DNA from: AP-15 sp035538335
Lineage (GTDB): Bacteria; Pseudomonadota; Alphaproteobacteria; ATCC43930; CGMCC-115725
DNA length: 64,000 nt
Direction: 5' to 3'
Assembly (NCBI GenBank): GCA_035538335.1
Contig: DATLKN010000058.1
Span: 31,476 to 95,475 of the forward strand
The notes below the pieces were generated by a model. It was not told where the DNA came from. It made no database searches and saw only the letters and a program-made list of their open reading frames with translations. This document shows, one piece after another, positions 60,969 to 64,000 of this stretch. A program made the translations under genes and the position numbers. Position 1 is the first letter of the stretch; each line of letters begins with the position of its first letter.

Positions 60969-62425
60969 TCACCGCAAAAGGCGGTGATTGCGCCGGCGAT
61001 AACCAGGCCGAGGAGGCGTCGGCCGCCGGAGCTGCGTGATCCACGCCGCCACGCGGCGCCATAAAGCCAGGAGGTCCACGCGGCCGAACACCGTTGCGAC
61101 GGCGCGCGAGGCTGAGCCGTCGTCGGGCGCCGCATTCCGCTGCGGTGTCCGCCGGCGCGGTTCCCCCATCATCTGCCGATAGGGGCGGCTCCTCCTGTTC
61201 GTCTTCGGCGGTAGATCGCCGCCGCGGCTTTTGCTCTTCTCCTTTTCCTTGATCGCGCTGCGGCCCTGATCCGCCGGCTTCCGGCGTTCGAGCTCCTCTC
61301 GCGCCGCCTGCACAAACTCGCTCCGGATCCGGTCGTGCCTGTGGCGGCGCTCGCGGCTGCGGCCCGCGAGACGCGCCAGCAGCTCGAGCGGCGTCAGCGG
61401 ACGCACGGGGCCGCCGCCTCGTTCGCCGCCGTGGAAGAACTGCGAGGCGGCGCGGCGCTCGTCCCGCCGCGCCATCTGGCAGGCGAGTTCGTTCAGGTCG
61501 CCGGCGGTCTGCCGCGCGACGAACAACTCTGCCTTCTCCCGATGGCGCGACAGCGCCACATAGCTCGCCGCCCGTCGCCAATGCTGCGAATGATAGAGAT
61601 AAGTCTGGTCGATCGTGCGGCCCTGGCCCTTGTAAATCGTGCCGGCATAGCGGTGCCGAAAATCCTTGAACAATGCCGCATCGAAGGCGAGCAAGGGACA
61701 GTCTTTGCCGTCGAGGCAAACGACGATCCGGCTCCCCTCGATGCGGCGGATGACGCCGGCATTGCCGTTATAGATGTTGAGCGTCTTGTCGGTGCCGGTG
61801 AACTGGACGCGGTCGCCGTCGGCAAAATCATGCTTGCCGTGCTTCGTCTCGAAGCTCGTCGAGACGCCGAGCTCCCCCCGCGCCTGGCGTACGCGGCGCA
61901 GATCCCGGTTTAGTTCGTCGACATCGACATTGGTGTAGGCGAACACGAAACGCGTTTTTCCCGGATCGATCGCGCTGTCCGCTTCCCATTGCCGGACAAG
62001 CGCGGCGCGGGCGCCCTCGGGGCTGCCCGCCCAGTGGATATGACCGCGCGCCGCGTAGCCGGCGAGCGCGTCATGAAAATTGCCTTCCGCCATCATCTCG
62101 GTCGCGCGGCGGTCGTCCTTCTTCAATTGCCGCCGCACCTCGGTGAGGCTTGCCGCGCCGTACCGGTCCTTGAGAGCGCTGAACATGCCGCCGCGATCGA
62201 TGCTCGACAATTGCCGGTCGTCGCCGACCAGAATGAGTTTGGCGCCGGCGTCATAGGCATGCGCGGCCGGCATCGCCATGAGTTTGGTGTCGACCATCGC
62301 GGCCTCGTCCACCATGACGACGGTGCGGCGGCTCCATGTCGTGCGGTCGTTGTTGAGCGCGAACAGCTCGCGCTGGTGGAGGCGGATGCGGCGGTTGGTC
62401 CTGAGGGCGTTGCGGACATCCTTCG
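60969..62425 (-). pseudogene. TraA-type relaxase/helicase, 3' fragment
   Basis: About 485 codons of a rhizobial TraA (MobQ) protein: helicase motif II in VVMVDEAAMVDTKLM, LILVGDDRQLSSIDRGGMF, RFVFAYTNVDVDELNRDLR, TIYKGQGRTIDQTYLYHS and the typical SYVALSRHREKAELFVA, then a basic tail. The relaxase domain and helicase motif I (Walker A), which should lie before it, are missing. In their place is the start of an integrase gene in another frame. The piece cannot nick or unwind DNA. It shows that the island once carried a second, TraA-type transfer system. Confidence 0.82.
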
Positions 62426-62511
62426 AGGTGCGTCGCGCACTGCCAATAGCGGCTTCTTGGGCGCTTATAGAGCTGGACGCGATCGCCCATGATGGTGTGA
62501 TTGAGCCGCAT
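62416..62511 (-). pseudogene. Tyrosine integrase, 5' fragment
   Basis: The ATG at 62511 opens a frame reading MRLNHTIMGDRVQLYKRPRS followed by RYWQCATHLEG. This closely resembles the N-terminal (arm-binding) start of alphaproteobacterial phage-type integrases as I recall them (M-x-L-x-x-TIMGGKV-x-x-YKR...WQCSTYLKG). After about 30 codons the match ends and the DNA continues as TraA in another frame. The place, 99 bp from the tRNA end and pointing into the island, is where the integrase of a tRNA-borne island is expected. The catalytic domain is gone. Confidence 0.65.
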
Positions 62512-62534
62512 GTGAATACCGTCGTTTGAGCCGT

Positions 62535-62545
62535 AAAGTGTGTCG
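62535..62545. other. Candidate integrase arm site at right end
   Basis: AAAGTGTGTCG, identical to 19801-19811 near the left end and in the same orientation. It lies 65 bp from the tRNA 3' end. See the left-end region for the further copies. Confidence 0.45.
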
Positions 62546-62570
62546 GATATGTGACGGGTAGTTTGGCAAA

Positions 62571-62602
62571 GAAAAACGGCTTAGGCAAGAGCCTAAGCCG
62601 TT
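62571..62602 (-). terminator. Intrinsic terminator of the rRNA operon
   Basis: A perfect 12-bp stem AACGGCTTAGGC / GCCTAAGCCGTT (62575-62602) with a 4-nt loop. On the minus strand it ends in a run of five T. It stands 8 bp after the tRNA-fMet CCA end and stops transcription of the rrn operon from running into the island. Confidence 0.88.
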
Positions 62603-62609
62603 GATAAAT

Positions 62610-62686
<77 letters not shown>

Positions 62687-62770
62687 GCGGTGAGAGTGTG
62701 TGGGCCCCCGGGTCGAGCCCGGGGGTGGCGATGTTTCGCAGGCCCGGCGGGTGGCGGGGGGTTTGCAAGG

Positions 62771-62885
62771 TCTGGCGGCGACCTACTCTTCCGCGCCTGG
62801 TGGCGCAGTACCATCGGCGCTGAGGGTTTTCACGGCCGAGTTCGGGATGGGATCGGGTGTTTTGCCCCTCGCTGTGGCCGCCAGG
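62771..62885 (-). rRNA. rrf: 5S ribosomal RNA
   Basis: About 115 nt between 23S and tRNA-fMet. The minus strand contains the conserved CCCGATCCCATCCCGAACTC and CCGATGGTACTG segments, and the ends GGCGGCCACAGCG / GTCGCCGCCAG can pair. Ends are given to a few bases. Confidence 0.93.
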
Positions 62886-63009
62886 CCATGCAAGCCCCCC
62901 GGGCTGCCGGGGGGAGGGAGTTGCGGGCGGTCGCGGGCCGCGCAAGGGCAATCCCCAAGGGAGCAATCCCAGGGGGTCTTGCCGCTGCACGCGGGCGGCG
63001 TCTTGGCTC

Positions 63010-64000
<991 letters not shown>

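Overview
The window looks like a high-GC alphaproteobacterial chromosome, most likely Hyphomicrobiales (Rhizobiales). The evidence is the 23S-5S-tRNA-fMet order at the right edge, the style of the gene families, alphaproteobacterial palindromic repeats of the GTCATTGCGAG type, and conjugation genes of the rhizobial TraA/DUF736 type. No species can be named from the sequence alone.

Left chromosomal part (1-19.66 kb). First comes a catabolic cluster: a 5'-truncated rhodanese, a TauD-type dioxygenase, a luciferase-like monooxygenase with an SDR-like protein on the opposite strand, a DUF202 membrane protein, a complete ABC importer (ATPase, permease, Tat-exported binding protein) and a UbiD-type decarboxylase with a small partner. 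Then come an OmpR-type regulator, a short conserved protein, an ABC membrane domain lacking its ATPase, a small basic ORF, a YihY protein, Ku and LigD (bacterial NHEJ), and a cyanide-insensitive bd-type oxidase (cydA/cydB).

Genomic island (19.665-62.61 kb). It is bounded by a 55-bp imperfect direct repeat of the 3' part of tRNA-fMet; the intact tRNA gene is at the right end. From the left the island holds: candidate integrase arm sites and non-coding DNA; a HipB/HipA-like pair with a palindromic operator; an eight-gene rightward operon dpdE-F-G-H-I-J-K-D; an Fpg-like glycosylase; a UvrD-like helicase followed by a Cas4/AddB-like nuclease; a leftward operon (read from 51.6 kb) dpdC-dpdB2-dpdA-dpdB1-queE-queD-queC; a phosphatase/ADP-ribosylglycohydrolase/GGCT group; and a mobilisation module (relaxase, MobC, an RP4-like nic candidate, a TraG/VirD4 coupling protein, DUF736 and a TraA remnant). 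No type IV secretion genes are present. The integrase survives only as a short 5' piece fused to the TraA remnant, so the island should be unable to excise by itself.

How it works together. QueD, QueE and QueC make preQ0. DpdA with a DpdB partner would place preQ0 in DNA in exchange for guanine, and DpdC would convert it to the amide form (ADG). DpdD-DpdK form the matching restriction/defence side. The island is therefore a 7-deazapurine DNA modification-restriction (Dpd) system. It carries unusual extras: two DpdB paralogues, an Fpg-like enzyme with a broken zinc finger, and a helicase-nuclease pair.

Right chromosomal part (62.61-64 kb): tRNA-fMet, 5S rRNA and the 3' part of 23S rRNA, all on the minus strand, followed by a strong intrinsic terminator just inside the island.
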